This document shows positions 8,810-16,839 of a stretch of DNA of 55,597 nt, in pieces. The stretch's first letter is position 1. The number at the start of each line of letters is the position of its first letter. Below the pieces are notes generated by a model that had not been told where the DNA came from, searched no databases, and saw only the letters and a list, made by a program, of their open reading frames with translations. This DNA comes from Caryophanales bacterium. GTDB lineage: Bacteria > Bacillota > Bacilli > Paenibacillales > CANHCR01. The DNA lies in NCBI GenBank assembly GCA_947459205.1, contig CANHCR010000014.1:1-55597 (forward strand), given 5' to 3'. A program made the translations under genes and the position numbers.

Positions 8810-9093
8810 TCATTCTCCCCTGAACTTGCAGCGCCCGTCTGTGCGTTGCGAGTTTCTTTCAATTGCTCATTCAACTGTTTGATTTCTTCAAACAATTCAC
8901 GAATCACCTTACGCCCTTCAGGATGCATATCTCCCCAATGCTTTGTCAGCGGTGGCATCGTTCTAGCAATTTGTTGATAGACTGCCCATATTTTAATTTT
9001 TTGGATCATCTCCGGAGAACCATCGCCAACCAACAACTCCCCGTATTTTTCCACTAAACCTTGAAACTGCTCATCAAACAAAATATTTTTCAT
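8806..9093 (-). CDS. Small conserved protein, possibly DUF2573 (YusU-like)
   Basis: A 95-residue soluble, mostly helical protein. The layout FDEQFQGLVEKYGELL, then a segment ending IARTMPPLTKHW and a charged coiled C terminus, resembles my recollection of the DUF2573/YusU family; I could not confirm this. No catalytic motif is visible. It is the first gene of the operon with the metallo-hydrolase and the M24 peptidase, with an AAAGGAG site upstream. Confidence 0.6.
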   Translation of the reverse strand: MKNILFDEQFQGLVEKYGELLVGDGSPEMIQKIKIWAVYQQIARTMPPLTKHWGDMHPEGRKVIRELFEEIKQLNEQLKETRNAQTGAASSGENE

Positions 9094-9117
9094 GAAAACC
9101 TATCTCCTTTATACAAA

Positions 9118-9160
9118 TACCGAAACAATTTATTGCGGTTACCGAAACCTAGTGGTTCGG
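9118..9160. repeat. Operator-like direct repeats upstream of the DUF2573-like gene
   Basis: TACCGAAAC occurs at 9118-9126 and again at 9140-9148, exactly 22 bases apart, about two DNA turns. An inverted copy, GGTTCGG at 9154-9160, follows. The sites lie in the leader of the minus-strand operon and between it and a divergent DNA-binding protein gene. Confidence 0.45.
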
Positions 9161-9187
9161 AATCACACAAATATTTCGATTTTGTCA

Positions 9188-9217
9188 TTTATACTATTGT
9201 AAACAGCAAATAGTTAA
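9188..9217 (-). promoter_or_regulatory. Promoter of the small protein / hydrolase / peptidase operon
   Basis: On the minus strand TTAACT (complement of 9212-9217) and TATAAA (complement of 9188-9193) are 18 bases apart. It overlaps the opposing plus-strand promoter at 9197-9225. Confidence 0.5.
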
Positions 9218-9225
9218 ATTATAGT
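9197..9225 (+). promoter_or_regulatory. Promoter of the small helix-turn-helix gene
   Basis: TTGTAA at 9197-9202 and TATAGT at 9220-9225 are separated by 17 bases. It overlaps the divergent promoter, so the two genes may interfere or be controlled together. Confidence 0.5.
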
Positions 9226-9278
9226 AATCGCATAAACACTTATTCTCGCAGTCTATTCATTCGAAAAGAGGGAGCATC

Positions 9279-9524
9279 ATGAGCGTCGGGGCCATCATTA
9301 TCCAGAACTTAAAGAAGCAGAAACGCACGCAAAGTTGGTTAGCCAAACGCGCCGGGATTAAGCGCGTGACTTTTGCTCTCAAAATCAAGAAAGAGCGGTT
9401 CAAGGCCATCGAGTTAGTCGTCATATCTAAAATTTTGGATCTTGATTTGAATATTTTCAAAGAAGTCATCGAGTGGGTTCCGCCGCCCGAGCCAGACGAT
9501 TGGGACGACAACTGGGACGATTAA
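9279..9524 (+). CDS. Small helix-turn-helix-like protein with acidic tail
   Basis: An 81-residue protein preceded by a good GAGGGAG site. Residues 5-60 read like a Cro/C1-type helix-turn-helix (QSWLAKRAGIKRVTFALKIK), rich in Lys and Arg. The end is strongly acidic and aromatic (PPPEPDDWDDNWDD). I do not recognise a named family. It is divergent from the small protein/hydrolase/peptidase operon and could regulate it. Its TAA overlaps the pepA stop codon on the other strand. Confidence 0.65.
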   Translation: MSVGAIIIQNLKKQKRTQSWLAKRAGIKRVTFALKIKKERFKAIELVVISKILDLDLNIFKEVIEWVPPPEPDDWDDNWDD

Positions 9525-11005
9525 TGATTGTTAATCAACGCTATTAAAGTGCGCACCATCACGCCGGTACCACCTTTCGGATGAATACCTCGTTGTTTGT
9601 CAAGGAAGGCAGTACCGGCCACATCAAGATGAATCCATGGAGCATGATCTGCAAATGTGCCGATAAATAGCCCCCCTGTTATGCTGCCTGCGTAACGTCC
9701 CCCAGTATTTTTCACATCTGCTACAGAACTTTTTATCATTTCCTTGTATTCAGGATACACCGGCAATTGCCATATACGCTCATCCGCCGCACTCGCTGCA
9801 GTCATCAACTGATTCATGAAATCTTGATTGTTCGTGACCGCTCCTGTCGCTACATCCGCCAAACTAACGAGAATGGCGCCCGTAAGTGTTGCGATGTCAA
9901 TTAATTTGCTCGCACCTTTTTGCAAAGCATAAGTCATCGCATCGGCTAGCACGACTCTACCCTCGGCGTCGGTATTCAGTACCTCGATCGTTTTGCCACT
10001 CATTGTCGTGATGACATCACCTGGTTTATAAGCATTTCCCGCTGGCATGTTTTCGGCGGCGGCAATTACAAATACTAGATTGCATTTCGGACGGAGGCGA
10101 CCCACGGCTTGCATGACGCCTGCGACCGTCGCCGCTCCTGCCATGTCGCAAATCATTTCCGCCATGTTGTCACTGCGTTTGAGACTGATTCCACCTGTAT
10201 CAAATGTAATGCCTTTGCCGATAAGCCCTATGACATCGTCCGATTTAGGATTGCCTCTATACGTCACCGTTATCATGCGCGGCGGATTGATACTCGCTTT
10301 TCCAACAGCAAGCAACCCCCCCATGCCATGTTCGGCAATTTGCTGTTCGTCCAAAATTTCGCATACAAAGCAATCGAAAGCGTCACTAATTGCTTGCACC
10401 TCATCTGCAAGTATAGCAGGCACCAAATAGTTTCCCGGGAAATTCGTCAAATCACGCGCGTGACAAACAGCTTCGCTAATGATTTCTGCCGATTCGAGCG
10501 CTTTCTCGAGTTGAGCATCTAACTCACCGATTAAGAGGTGGGCTTGAGTGACAAATGACGGGCTTTTCGCCTGACTGTTGTACGTTTGTCGTGCATAATT
10601 GGCCATGTACATGCCTTCTGCCAATTGTTGTAGCCAACGCGATCGCTCCTGTTTACTTGCAGGCAATGTAAGTTCAATGAGCAAACGAGAAAATCGTTCG
10701 CGGCGAGCTAACTGTACGATATCATGTCCTAAGGTCCGGATATCCTCCATTTCGTTCCCGACAACAATCAAGTATGGTGCATTCAAGAAACCGTGTGTCG
10801 GTAGCAAGGTCAAACGGGGGCTTTGGCTATTTGAGTTTGAGTGGCGCTGACGATTGTTTTCTAAAGTATCAGCAATGGCTTGTGGAATTTGGATATTTGC
10901 AGTTTTGTCAGGACTTTCCGTTAAAACAATGGCATCGATAGTGACAGCTTGATCATCAACATTCCCTTTTTGTATAAATTGAAAAGATATATTCTCCCGT
11001 GGCAT
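9521..11005 (-). CDS. pepA: Leucyl aminopeptidase (M17 family)
   Basis: A 494-residue M17 cytosolic aminopeptidase that removes N-terminal residues and depends on two metal ions. The catalytic domain is complete: Lys264, Asp269, Lys276, Asp287, then NTDAEGR with Asp346, Glu348 and Arg350. The N-terminal domain is less conserved, as usual. GAGGAGG precedes the ATG. It is monocistronic. No signal peptide is present. Confidence 0.93.
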   Translation of the reverse strand: MPRENISFQFIQKGNVDDQAVTIDAIVLTESPDKTANIQIPQAIADTLENNRQRHSNSNSQSPRLTLLPTHGFLNAPYLIVVGNEMEDIRTLGHDIVQLARRERFSRLLIELTLPASKQERSRWLQQLAEGMYMANYARQTYNSQAKSPSFVTQAHLLIGELDAQLEKALESAEIISEAVCHARDLTNFPGNYLVPAILADEVQAISDAFDCFVCEILDEQQIAEHGMGGLLAVGKASINPPRMITVTYRGNPKSDDVIGLIGKGITFDTGGISLKRSDNMAEMICDMAGAATVAGVMQAVGRLRPKCNLVFVIAAAENMPAGNAYKPGDVITTMSGKTIEVLNTDAEGRVVLADAMTYALQKGASKLIDIATLTGAILVSLADVATGAVTNNQDFMNQLMTAASAADERIWQLPVYPEYKEMIKSSVADVKNTGGRYAGSITGGLFIGTFADHAPWIHLDVAGTAFLDKQRGIHPKGGTGVMVRTLIALINNH

Positions 11006-11034
11006 GGACAGCCTCCTCGTGTTATTTTCTATAT

Positions 11035-11063
11035 ATTATACAGAATATCGGCGAATTATAAAA
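11035..11063 (-). promoter_or_regulatory. pepA promoter
   Basis: On the minus strand a perfect TATAAT (complement of 11035-11040) lies about 30 bases before the ATG. The matching -35 (TTTTAT) is weak. Confidence 0.45.
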
Positions 11064-11073
11064 AGACGCCAAG

Positions 11074-11106
11074 TAAAAAAGCACACTTCACAACGTGTGC
11101 TTTTCA
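11074..11106 (-). terminator. sigI-rsgI operon terminator
   Basis: On the minus strand AAAAGCACAC and GTGTGCTTTT form a hairpin with an eight-base loop, followed by further T residues. It comes directly after rsgI. Confidence 0.85.
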
Positions 11107-11113
11107 ACATCAT

Positions 11114-11674
11114 TCATTTTGTTTTTTTAGGGTTCCCGTTATCCTTCTGCTTTTTCTGTGCTTCGTCATCGTCTTCATCCAATTCTTCGACTTTTGCAGG
11201 TTGCTTTTTTTGCTGTTCCTTTGCTTTTTCCTGCTGTTTTTTTGCTTCTTCCGCTTGCTCCTTTGCTTCTTCCGCTTGCTCCTTCGCTTCTTCCGCCCGC
11301 TTCTCTATTTGCTTCTTCTGTGCATCGTTATCGTCATCGTCTTCATCCGATTCTTCAACTTTGACTGGCTGCTTTTTTTGCTGCTCCTTTGCTTTTTCCT
11401 GCTGTTTTTTTGCTTCTACCGCTTGCTTTTTCGCTTCTTCCGCCCGCTTCTCTATTTGCTTCTTCTGTGCATCGTTATCGTCATCATCTTCATCCGATTC
11501 TTCGACTTTTGTTTGCTGCTTTTTTTGCTGCTCTTTTATTTTTTGCTGTTCCTTTGCTTTTTCCTGCTGTTTTTTTGCTTCTTCCGCTTGCTTCTTCGCT
11601 TCTTCCGCTTGCTTCTCTATCTGCTTCTTCTGTGCATCGTTATCGTCATCGTCTTCATCCGATTCTTCGACTTT
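11114..11674 (-). repeat. Tandem repeats in the 3' half of rsgI
   Basis: Four in-frame copies encode a unit of about 49-56 residues starting KVEESDEDDDDNDAQKKQIEK; the boundaries are about 11674-11510, 11509-11363, 11362-11195 and a shortened 11194-11114. Within each unit are 7-residue sub-repeats (EEAKKQA type). The copies are nearly identical in DNA, so their number may vary between strains. Confidence 0.9.
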
Positions 11675-12493
11675 TGCTGACTGCTTCTTTTGCACTTCAA
11701 TCTCATCTTCCTCAGAGTCATCGTACTGATCAAGGCCACCCAATTGTTCGTCTATTTCGGCAACCGATGAATCACGCACATCTTCAATCTCGATTTTTTC
11801 GCCGTTCTCTTTGGCACGCAAGTAGATTTCATATTTACCCGTGGAAATTTGTTGTTTTTTCGCTGCTTCTTTCACTTCGGGAACTGCCGTCACGGTTGTC
11901 ACGCGCACCTCTTTTTTCTTCAGTTTCGGCAAAGTGTGAAGTGTATCTTCCGCTTTTTCTCGCCATTTGCGATTTAATGTCTCTGAAGTTTGATCGCTCT
12001 CAGGAGCGACCACTACAGTCGAAATGACAATGCCCGCATTTTCATTTAGATAACCACGATCATCTGCATCGGTCAATAAAGTTTCCAAAAACTGCTCGAG
12101 CTGCATTTGCTCGAATTCAACTTCTTGAATCAACACCTCAGCATCTTCATTGACTGCACGCACATCTACGACCTGCTCTGATTTATTAATGCCGATTTCC
12201 ACACTGGGGTTGATGTCAACGGTTATATATGCGTACACCTTAGTATCAAACGGCTCATCCCACGAGCTCTGCCAAATCAGAAATGCGAACAAACTCGCGG
12301 CAATAACAGCGCTAATCCATGGGAGGAAACGCCGAGTTCCGAATGAAGCCCTCGCGCCGGCTTCCGCTTCAATCATTATCTCTGCACCAACTTCGCACGA
12401 ACCTTCTGGCAGCGGAATCTCCATAAAGTGTGCATCCTCGGTCATAACCAATGCTGTTTTTGCCTTCTTTTCAATGACTACAACTTTCTTCAT
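11114..12493 (-). CDS. rsgI: RsgI-type anti-sigma factor with charged repeat tail
   Basis: A 459-residue membrane anti-sigma factor for SigI. Residues 1-50 form the cytoplasmic RsgI N-terminal domain, 57-77 a transmembrane helix, and 85-230 the extracytoplasmic domain. DINPS at residues 93-97 matches the Asn-Pro autoproteolysis site of the RsgI family (Asn95-Pro96). Residues 274-459 are four repeats beginning KVEESDEDDDD and continuing into Lys/Glu/Gln-rich helices that should form a coiled coil. In clostridial RsgI proteins the outer end often senses polysaccharide; this tail has no such domain. The ATG overlaps the sigI TGA, so the two are coupled. Confidence 0.88.
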   Translation of the reverse strand: MKKVVVIEKKAKTALVMTEDAHFMEIPLPEGSCEVGAEIMIEAEAGARASFGTRRFLPWISAVIAASLFAFLIWQSSWDEPFDTKVYAYITVDINPSVEIGINKSEQVVDVRAVNEDAEVLIQEVEFEQMQLEQFLETLLTDADDRGYLNENAGIVISTVVVAPESDQTSETLNRKWREKAEDTLHTLPKLKKKEVRVTTVTAVPEVKEAAKKQQISTGKYEIYLRAKENGEKIEIEDVRDSSVAEIDEQLGGLDQYDDSEEDEIEVQKKQSAKVEESDEDDDDNDAQKKQIEKQAEEAKKQAEEAKKQQEKAKEQQKIKEQQKKQQTKVEESDEDDDDNDAQKKQIEKRAEEAKKQAVEAKKQQEKAKEQQKKQPVKVEESDEDDDDNDAQKKQIEKRAEEAKEQAEEAKEQAEEAKKQQEKAKEQQKKQPAKVEELDEDDDEAQKKQKDNGNPKKTK

Positions 12494-13230
12494 GGTGATT
12501 CCACCTCCTTCGGTTTTGCGTCAATGACCAAAAATGAACGTAAATTTGGGAATGAACCTGCAAGGATCACTGTCAAGGCGATTAAATATTTGCGATGCCG
12601 TTCCAATGTCTTGCGCGATGCAGCGAGACGATTGGACACCTCTAATAATGGCAACTTATTGGTCGTCAAAATTGCATTGCGAATTGAATCATCCTCTACC
12701 ATCCGTTGGGCCAACGATCCGAGCATGCGTCGTGAATCATCATGTTTCGGCGACAATTTCACCAAGTCGGCAAATTGAATGCCGTACGGACGGAGTGTCT
12801 GTTGCAATTCTGCAATTTCGAGTTTGCGCGCTTCTTGCAATTGCTCCTGAGCGAATTGATTCAACGAGGAGGACCGACTCACGCGCTCTTGCACATCAAC
12901 AAAATCTTCGTCCGCGTTCGCGAGTGAACTAAAAGCAATTTGCGCGTCGAATTTTTGTTGCTGACGAAAATAATCGACCAATTTGTTGCGTATCATGGTT
13001 TCTGCAAACGTTAAAAATGAACTTTGTTTTTGCGGGTCATAGCGATCGATCGCCTCATTAAATGCGCCGAATGCAATGCTAAACTCATCATCATTCAGAG
13101 GGTCGATGAAGCGCCCACAAACCTTGGCTGCAGTTTTTGCTACGAACGGTTTGTATTGCGCCAACAATTGCTCGCGTACAACCGAGTCGCCAGACTGAGC
13201 CTTCTTAATTTCTTCGAACAAGCGACTCAC
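12490..13230 (-). CDS. sigI: RNA polymerase sigma factor SigI
   Basis: A 246-residue sigma-70-type factor lacking a full region 4, as in SigI. The core region 2 motifs are visible around FSIAFGAFNEAIDRYDPQKQ and SFLTFAETMIRNKLVDYFR. In Bacillus SigI responds to heat and cell-wall stress, and is held by RsgI. The cognate rsgI follows with an ATGA overlap. Upstream is a cysteine-motif gene 58 bases away, so a promoter before that gene can also drive sigI. Confidence 0.9.
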   Translation of the reverse strand: MSRLFEEIKKAQSGDSVVREQLLAQYKPFVAKTAAKVCGRFIDPLNDDEFSIAFGAFNEAIDRYDPQKQSSFLTFAETMIRNKLVDYFRQQQKFDAQIAFSSLANADEDFVDVQERVSRSSSLNQFAQEQLQEARKLEIAELQQTLRPYGIQFADLVKLSPKHDDSRRMLGSLAQRMVEDDSIRNAILTTNKLPLLEVSNRLAASRKTLERHRKYLIALTVILAGSFPNLRSFLVIDAKPKEVESP

Positions 13231-13235
13231 CTCAT

Positions 13236-13283
13236 TCGCATCGACATATATATCTATTCGTAGAACAACTATAATTTTAGAGG
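13236..13283 (-). promoter_or_regulatory. Possible SigI-type autoregulatory promoter
   Basis: In the gap before sigI the minus strand reads ACCCTC, 19 bases, then CGAATA. SigI promoters are described as having a C-rich -35 and a CGAA -10. The match is partial and the spacing is long, so this is tentative. Confidence 0.25.
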
Positions 13284-13288
13284 GTACG

Positions 13289-13711
13289 CTATGATTTGCG
13301 CATACGTTTTTGCAAGATTTTTTCTTTGCGCGCGCTGAGATGTTTCAGTCTTTTGAACAGTTGCTGCAACCACGGCTCATCGTTCAAGTTTTTGGCAAGC
13401 GCCATCAGATCAAGCGCCATATCAATTTGCGTAGTAACAACTTGCAAAGGATCCTCGTGTTCCGTGTTGACGCAATTGGCAAATAGATTCGGGAATTTAT
13501 CACAGTTCACATATTCTTGAAAATCGAGTTCGCCGGCACCATCACCAAGCGCAAACTCTGCGAGAATTTCGTATTCGCTGGCAATGAGATGATGCACTTC
13601 CACACGGTAACAAACTGGACATAACAAAATCGGAACACGGTGAATCATCGTGTGTCCCGTCTTGAGTGTACCGATTGTCCCTAGCATGCTTGCGCCGCAA
13701 CAAAAACTCAT
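13289..13711 (-). CDS. Uncharacterised protein with CCG and CPVC motifs
   Basis: A 140-residue soluble protein. The N-terminal 50 residues hold MSFCCG and LCPVCY, a spacing that resembles a YgiT-like zinc ribbon; the remainder is acidic then helical and basic (KRLKHLSARKEKILQKRMRKS). I do not recognise the family. It is the first gene of the unit that continues into sigI-rsgI, with an AAGGAGGAAATC site before its ATG. A link to SigI control is possible from position only. Confidence 0.65.
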   Translation of the reverse strand: MSFCCGASMLGTIGTLKTGHTMIHRVPILLCPVCYRVEVHHLIASEYEILAEFALGDGAGELDFQEYVNCDKFPNLFANCVNTEHEDPLQVVTTQIDMALDLMALAKNLNDEPWLQQLFKRLKHLSARKEKILQKRMRKS

Positions 13712-13739
13712 ATGATTTCCTCCTTCTGTGTTATAATAA

Positions 13740-13768
13740 ATTATATTTTATGGTGCACCGCAGTTCAA
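13740..13768 (-). promoter_or_regulatory. Promoter of the zinc-ribbon-like / sigI / rsgI unit
   Basis: On the minus strand TTGAAC (complement of 13763-13768) and TATAAT (complement of 13740-13745) are 17 bases apart, a strong SigA-type promoter. Confidence 0.7.
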
Positions 13769-13798
13769 ACTGTTGTGCATTGATTTCATGGAGGACTC

Positions 13799-14362
13799 AT
13801 GGAGAAGAATCTGGACCAAATCAACGAAACGGGTGCAACAGTAGATGTGACGACAGAGAGCACCTTTGACATAGCGGAATGGACTGAGTTTTACAATGCG
13901 GACCGCATCCAACTATTAGCGATCGATCCAAATCGCATTTATGCGTATTGGAGTGTATCGTCCCGCAAAAAATGGCTGTGCGCTCAACATTTCGAATTGG
14001 ATTGGTCGGTCATGCCGAAAGTCATCCGCATCTACAATACAACCGATCTCTTTTTTGACGGTACGAACGCCAATCACTTTTTCGACATTCCCGTCGGAGA
14101 ATCATTGAGTTGGCATATTCATCATCTCAATCCTGACAGCACCTATGTCGCTGATTTCGGTACGTACAACATTTTCGGACAGTTCATTCCGATTATGCGC
14201 TCACATGCGGTGAAAACGCCACGCAATGCGGTGGTCCATGGTGCGCCGATTGTCAGTACTGTTAGTGAAGTGCAGCAAGTGTCGCCACCCGACCATATTC
14301 GCTCGGCGTTTTTCGAGAATTTCGCTACATTAAGCAATTACCAATTCAAGGGGAGTGTGTAA
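13799..14362 (+). CDS. DUF4912 domain protein
   Basis: A 187-residue protein with the DUF4912 pattern: residues 35-60 contain the ligand-like segment LLAIDPNRIYAYWSVS, followed by a beta-rich region ending in LNPDSTYVADFGTYNIFGQF. The fold may be a carbohydrate-binding-like beta sandwich, but function is unknown. GGAGG precedes the ATG. One base separates its stop from the start of the next gene, so the three genes to 19260 form one operon. In other Firmicutes DUF4912 genes are found beside GH57/DUF1957 genes, which is what is seen here. Confidence 0.75.
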   Translation: MEKNLDQINETGATVDVTTESTFDIAEWTEFYNADRIQLLAIDPNRIYAYWSVSSRKKWLCAQHFELDWSVMPKVIRIYNTTDLFFDGTNANHFFDIPVGESLSWHIHHLNPDSTYVADFGTYNIFGQFIPIMRSHAVKTPRNAVVHGAPIVSTVSEVQQVSPPDHIRSAFFENFATLSNYQFKGSV

Positions 14363-14363
14363 T

Positions 14364-16835
14364 ATGAAGCCGGCTTATTTGGCGCTCGTTCTGCACGCCC
14401 ATCTTCCCTATCCGATGGATGCAGAATTGACTGGGCAGGCCGACCTGGCCGTCAAACAAATGTATGTGCCGTTGTTGCAAAAATTGGAACAATTGCGAGC
14501 TGAACAAATCAAGTATCGTCTGACAATAGCGCTCTCACCCAATATAATTGCGTGGATGGAGCAAGCGAAATACAAGAAATTGCAGTTGCTCGGTCGTTTC
14601 AAATCGTTACAGGATAGCGGTTGCTTGGAAATCATCGCCTGTGGTGCCAGCAACGCGCTGTTGCCGCTCATGAAAACGGAGGAATCGATCCGCTCGCAAA
14701 TCGCAATTGGCGTGAGTGAGTATGAACGCGTGTTCGGCGATAGACCGCGCGGCGTATGGTTGCCGCAATGTGCTTTTAGCACTGGCGTGGATCGCATTTT
14801 AAAAGAACAATCCCTACAATATTTTTTCGTCGATTCGCATGCGATTTTGTATGCTTCACCAAGACCGAATCAGTCGTTGGCGGCACCGTTGCTCACTCCG
14901 TATGGCGTGAGCGCGTTTGGACGATATAACGGAATTGATTTTTATCGTCATTATCAATCACATCAAGAACATTGGAATCGATATATCCAGAAAGAGATTG
15001 ATCTGCTGGCTTTGCAAGCGGACCGCAAGCCGATTTTAGTAAACTTGCTCGATTTGGCGAATTTCGTGAGCGATGCTGAACATATATTAGCGTTTCTTGA
15101 CCATGTATGTCGTCACAATGAGGCGCACGCCGAGCACTTAGAACTAGCGAGTGCAGTTGACTATTTGCAGCATTATCCGATGTCGGATACGGGCATGTTG
15201 GCAGCGGGCAGTTCGGGGCAAGGCGGTTACTTCGATGTTTTCTTGAATCCAGCTACCGATTGGATGTATCGACATTTGCACGAGACAGAAGAGCAAATGA
15301 TCAATCATGCAAACTGTTTTTTGCTACATAAACTATCGAAACTCGAAGTGCGTGCATTGAATCAGGCGGCAAGAGAACTGTTAGCAGCGCAAGCGACTGA
15401 CTGGGCACAACTAATTGTCGAGAACGACTTTCGGGAACTGGCTGAGAATCGCTTCAAACAGCACATTTTGCATGTCAAACGTTTGCTGGAGATGGTCGGA
15501 CATAGCCGAATCGATCAATCGTATGTCAAAAAGTTGGAACGCATGCTCCCGGTTCTACCAACGATTGATTTCCGTGTATTCGCCTCACACGACTTGAGTG
15601 AAGTAACCGACAAACCATTTCTGCAAAGAGCAAAGTTGGGACGTGGCGGGAAACGCATCCTCATGCTTGCTTGGGAGTTTCCGCCACTTGTTGTCGGCGG
15701 TTTGGCAAGAGCGGTTTATGATTTGTCCAAGCATCTCGTTGCACAAGGGCACGACATCCATGTAGTCACCACCGAAGTGGAAGGCAGTCCCGCGTATGAG
15801 TTTATGGACGGCATGCATGTGCATCGCATGCATGTATTGCGGACGAGCAACACCATCGAGTTTCTTGACTGGGTGTTCCAAATGAATATGGCGTTCACCG
15901 ATTTTGTATTGCGTATGCGCTCGCTCGGTAAACATTTCGACATCATTCACGCGCATGATTGGCTCGTTTACTATGCAGCGCGCGAATTGAAATATTCGTT
16001 AAAAGTTCCGCTCGTTGCCACCATTCATGCGACGGAACACGGTCGCAATCACGGGAAAATCGATTCGCCCATTCAGCATCGCATCGCCGAGTTGGAGTGG
16101 AATTTAACGTATGAAGCGGCGCATGTGATTATTTGTAGCCGTGCCATGGAAGTCGAAGTGAAACGCGTCTTTCAACTGCCAGCTGATAAAGTCAGCATGA
16201 TTCATAACGGTGTCGATTTGCCATCTGTAGCTGAGGATCAGATCAATTGGTCGCTTCGCGAAAGATATGCGATGCCTGGCGAAAAAATTATTTTTTACAT
16301 CGGACGTCTTGTTTTTGAAAAAGGCATCCAAGTGTTGATCGATGCGATGCCCAATATATTGCGCTCCTACTCGAGCTGTAAATTGATTATCGCCGGTGCA
16401 GGCGGGATGAAGGACGATCTCCAACGCAAAGCTGCGCACCTCGGTCACAAAGTACTTTTTGTTGGGTTTGTTAATGATGAGACGCGTAACTTCTTGTTGC
16501 GCGCAGCCGACGTTTGCGTATTCCCTAGTCTGTACGAGCCGTTCGGAATCGTCGCGTTGGAGGCGATGCACACCGGCACACCGGTTGTTGTAAGTGATGT
16601 CGGCGGACTCTCGGAAATTATTGACCACGGCAAAGACGGCTATAAGGCGTTGCCAGGACATGTGGAATCTCTGAGTTGGCATATTGCTGACATGTTGCAC
16701 CATCCAGACAAAGCGAGACAGATGGCCGCTTTAGCAAAACACAAGACGGTCAATTTATATAACTGGAAACACATTGCAAAACGAACGGCAGATGTTTACG
16801 AGGTCGCAACCAAGAGGATGAATTCAGGAGGGTGA
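14364..16835 (+). CDS. GH57-like (degenerate) / glycosyltransferase fusion
   Basis: An 823-residue two-domain protein. Residues 1-400 resemble GH57 branching enzymes (DUF1957): HAHLPY at 11-16, WLPQCAF from 132 and a GQGGYFDVFLNPATDWMYRHLH segment near 284-305. In active enzymes the second reads WLPE, with Glu as nucleophile, and the third has GEGGY; both Glu are Gln here, so hydrolase or transferase activity is unlikely. The region expected to hold the acid/base Asp keeps an Asp but loses the FGHWW signature. Residues 430-823 form a GT4/GT5-type glycosyltransferase with an early GGLARAVYDL loop and EPFGIVALE (E-x7-E), which looks intact. ATG 14364 follows GGGGAG. Confidence 0.85.
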   Translation: MKPAYLALVLHAHLPYPMDAELTGQADLAVKQMYVPLLQKLEQLRAEQIKYRLTIALSPNIIAWMEQAKYKKLQLLGRFKSLQDSGCLEIIACGASNALLPLMKTEESIRSQIAIGVSEYERVFGDRPRGVWLPQCAFSTGVDRILKEQSLQYFFVDSHAILYASPRPNQSLAAPLLTPYGVSAFGRYNGIDFYRHYQSHQEHWNRYIQKEIDLLALQADRKPILVNLLDLANFVSDAEHILAFLDHVCRHNEAHAEHLELASAVDYLQHYPMSDTGMLAAGSSGQGGYFDVFLNPATDWMYRHLHETEEQMINHANCFLLHKLSKLEVRALNQAARELLAAQATDWAQLIVENDFRELAENRFKQHILHVKRLLEMVGHSRIDQSYVKKLERMLPVLPTIDFRVFASHDLSEVTDKPFLQRAKLGRGGKRILMLAWEFPPLVVGGLARAVYDLSKHLVAQGHDIHVVTTEVEGSPAYEFMDGMHVHRMHVLRTSNTIEFLDWVFQMNMAFTDFVLRMRSLGKHFDIIHAHDWLVYYAARELKYSLKVPLVATIHATEHGRNHGKIDSPIQHRIAELEWNLTYEAAHVIICSRAMEVEVKRVFQLPADKVSMIHNGVDLPSVAEDQINWSLRERYAMPGEKIIFYIGRLVFEKGIQVLIDAMPNILRSYSSCKLIIAGAGGMKDDLQRKAAHLGHKVLFVGFVNDETRNFLLRAADVCVFPSLYEPFGIVALEAMHTGTPVVVSDVGGLSEIIDHGKDGYKALPGHVESLSWHIADMLHHPDKARQMAALAKHKTVNLYNWKHIAKRTADVYEVATKRMNSGG

Positions 16836-16839
16836 TCAA

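Noticed and set aside
11114-11674. Repeat array considered as CRISPR
   Set aside because: The repeats are in frame, unequal in length and code for a continuous charged tail; there are no unique spacers and no cas genes.
10949-12027. Long plus-strand frames rich in Leu, Phe, Ser and Cys opposite rsgI
   Set aside because: They are antisense images of the repeated Lys/Glu/Asp codons of rsgI. They have no ribosome site and an implausible low-complexity composition.
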